Shown: one piece after another, positions 4,472 to 5,998 of the stretch
Layout of the letters: each line of letters starts with the position of its first letter
Position numbering within the stretch: the first letter of the stretch is position 1
From: Ruminococcus sp. CAG:254
Lineage (GTDB): Bacteria; Bacillota; Clostridia; Oscillospirales; Ruminococcaceae
NCBI GenBank assembly: GCA_000433635.1
Contig: HF997967.1
Span: 38,138-44,135, forward strand
Length of the DNA stretch: 5,998 nucleotides
Reading direction: 5' to 3'
Notes under the pieces: generated by a model
Databases searched by the model: none
Seen by the model: only the letters and a program-made list of their open reading frames with translations
Told to the model about the DNA's origin: nothing
Translations under genes and position numbers: made by a program

Positions 4472-5998
4472 ATGAAAAACCAGAATCAAATAAAAGTATT
4501 TGTCAGTGTCTTTTTAGCATTGCTTTCCATTCAGGGAACTGCAATGACAGGGGCAGCAGCGATGGTATCAACACCAGATCCTACAGAACAGACCGAACAG
4601 ATGGAAGAAGCTGTGACAGAAACGATGCCGGAGGAATCCCTATCATCCGATGCTTTGAGCATTTCTTCCAACGATGCCATTCCAGACATCATACAGGGAA
4701 CACCGATTGCCATCAATGGGGTTGTGAAATCCGATTTTTCAAAGATTACAGTTTTAACAGTGGGCGTTTACAATGCTGCTGGAGAACAGGTCATTGGAAA
4801 AACACTCTCTCCGAATCAGGTAGAATATGATTTGCAGAACTTGAATGATGCTTTGCCGTTTGAGAACTTGCAGGATGGCACGTATCAATATCGTGTTACT
4901 GCCAGCAATGCAACCAATCAAAATTACATCGTAATCAATCAAAGTTTTGTCGTATCCAGTGACCCGACTGTACAAGTTGGGGCGACAGAAGATGCAATTA
5001 CGATTGAAAATGGCAGCAAGATTCCCAATATTACCGTGGGCACATCTGTTTCCATCAGCGGGATCGTTCGTTCTGCTTCATCCAATATCACAACCATTAC
5101 CGTTGGCGTTTATGACAGCAATCATAAGATGGTAACCGGAAAAAATGCTTACCCAACTGCATCCGTGTTCAATGTCAAGAAATTGGATGACTTTGTGGAT
5201 TTCAGCGAATTGCCGGTAGGTACTTATACCTATGAGATTACCGTTACCAATGGTACGCATACGAATTATACGGTTGTCAATCAAAAGTTTACCGTATCTT
5301 CCAGCAGCACAGCAACCGACGACAGCATTAAAATCACCAACAATGCGACGATTCCAAATATTATGGTTGGAAAAGCTGTATCTATTCGTGGGACTGTCAC
5401 TTCTGCAAAATCGAATATTACCAAGATTACCGTTGGGGTGTTTGATGCAAACAATACGTTGGTAACCGGAAATTCTGCATCTCCGAATGCAAAAATATAC
5501 AATGTTGCAAATATGGATGCAGCGGTAAAGTTCGGAAACTTGAAAGCGGGTACTTATTATTATAAGGTGTTGGTAACCAATGCTGCCCACAAGGATTATG
5601 AAGCCGTGAATCAGAAGTTCATAGTTTCGGAATCCGGCAGCAGTACCACGACAGATCAAATCAAAATGACCAATGGTGTGACAATCCCGAATATTACAGC
5701 AGGAAAGTCGGTTTCGATTCGAGGAACGGTGACTTCTGCAACCTCTAACATTACAAAATTGATTGTTGGAATTTATCGGGAAGATGGCACAAGCGTTACG
5801 GGAAGAACGGTTGTGCCAAATGCAAAATCCTATGATGTTTCAAAAATAGACCCTTATGTAAAGTTTGGCGGATTGTCTGCTGGTACATATTATTATAAGG
5901 TATTAGTAACGAATGCAACCCATACGAATTATGCCGTGGTCAACCAGAAATTCACGGTTTCCGATGGCAGTACTACCACAACCGACAAGCTGAGCATA
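4472..5998 (+). CDS. Secreted surface protein with tandem ~110-residue beta-type repeats (C-terminus outside window)
   Basis: Open from the ATG at 4472 to the window end, 509 codons without a stop. Residues 1-30 are an export signal: K2 and K8, a hydrophobic stretch 9-22, and likely cleavage after A24 or A30. Residues 31-60 are an acidic, Thr/Pro/Glu-rich linker. From residue 62 the protein is four repeats of 110-114 residues (62-175, 176-285, 286-396, 397-506) and the first three residues of a fifth. Each repeat has IPNI..G, S.RGTV.SA.SNIT, VGVY, AGTYYYKV and VNQKF.VS, with alternating hydrophobic residues suggesting an Ig- or fibronectin-like beta sandwich. Similar repeats occur, as I recall, in clostridial wall hydrolases and adhesins, so a catalytic or wall-anchoring domain may follow downstream. 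No LPXTG, SLH or choline-binding motif is visible yet. Start choice rests on AAAGGA (4457-4462), 9 bases upstream, and the signal peptide. Specific function is unknown. Confidence 0.87.
   Translation, partial: MKNQNQIKVFVSVFLALLSIQGTAMTGAAAMVSTPDPTEQTEQMEEAVTETMPEESLSSDALSISSNDAIPDIIQGTPIAINGVVKSDFSKITVLTVGVYNAAGEQVIGKTLSPNQVEYDLQNLNDALPFENLQDGTYQYRVTASNATNQNYIVINQSFVVSSDPTVQVGATEDAITIENGSKIPNITVGTSVSISGIVRSASSNITTITVGVYDSNHKMVTGKNAYPTASVFNVKKLDDFVDFSELPVGTYTYEITVTNGTHTNYTVVNQKFTVSSSSTATDDSIKITNNATIPNIMVGKAVSIRGTVTSAKSNITKITVGVFDANNTLVTGNSASPNAKIYNVANMDAAVKFGNLKAGTYYYKVLVTNAAHKDYEAVNQKFIVSESGSSTTTDQIKMTNGVTIPNITAGKSVSIRGTVTSATSNITKLIVGIYREDGTSVTGRTVVPNAKSYDVSKIDPYVKFGGLSAGTYYYKVLVTNATHTNYAVVNQKFTVSDGSTTTTDKLSI
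4655..5998 (+). repeat. Tandem in-frame repeat array of 330-342 bp units
   Basis: Units, placed by aligning the encoded protein: 4655-4996 (342 bp), 4997-5326 (330), 5327-5659 (333), 5660-5989 (330), with a fifth starting at 5990. The third and fourth are closest: by hand, about 66 of roughly 105 aligned residues agree, and the stretch coding AGTYYYKVLVTNA is nearly the same at the DNA level. The first unit is the most diverged. The gradient fits growth of the array by duplication, with newer copies towards the 3' side. Confidence 0.88.

Noticed and set aside
5078..5659. Open frame of 193 codons on the minus strand inside the repeat gene
   Set aside because: It is antisense to the repeat array and its own sequence is Cys/Ile/Arg-rich with no domain. 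Its openness follows from the repeated coding sequence on the other strand.
4655..5989. Regular repeats that might be taken for a CRISPR or non-coding array
   Set aside because: The units are 330-342 bp, diverged, and keep one open reading frame with a conserved protein pattern. There are no short identical repeats with unique spacers.
61..5998. A linked multi-gene system spanning the window
   Set aside because: The four genes alternate in strand, each has its own promoter, and they are separated by terminators or divergent promoters. Nothing ties them into one operon or pathway.

Overview
The window looks like chromosomal DNA of a low-to-moderate GC Gram-positive anaerobe of the class Clostridia, most likely a gut Oscillospiraceae/Ruminococcus-type organism. 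The evidence is A-rich Shine-Dalgarno sites, strong sigma-A promoters with TGn extended -10 boxes, a compact formate/nitrite-type channel, and a secreted protein built of repeats resembling those I recall from clostridial cell-wall proteins. The genus assignment is inference; there is no rRNA or marker gene here.

Layout. A probable terminator (1-22) closes a leftward gene at 61-1398 for a 445-residue protein. Its C-terminal half is a NYN (PIN-like) nuclease domain and its N-terminal half is unrecognised. It diverges from a rightward gene (1703-3262) for a sodium:solute symporter (SSS family); the two promoters sit back to back at 1484-1512 and 1553-1581. The symporter converges on a leftward gene (3345-4040) for a formate/nitrite transporter (FNT family), and the two share one bidirectional terminator (3283-3321). 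The FNT gene in turn diverges from a rightward gene starting at 4472 that runs off the window. That gene encodes an exported protein with four near-identical repeats of about 110 residues and the start of a fifth.

The 431-base gap 4041-4471 holds the FNT promoter, a bulged 13-bp inverted repeat, a consensus promoter for the surface protein, and a leader of about 180 nt with several competing hairpins that match no riboswitch I recognise.

Each of the four genes appears to be its own transcription unit, so the context does not argue for a shared pathway. The two transporters fit a fermentative anaerobe that imports a solute by sodium symport and moves formate or a similar small anion. I did not find a convincing new multi-gene system. 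The parts most worth a second look are the NYN protein with its unassigned N-terminal half, the repeat surface protein, and the structured leader in front of it.
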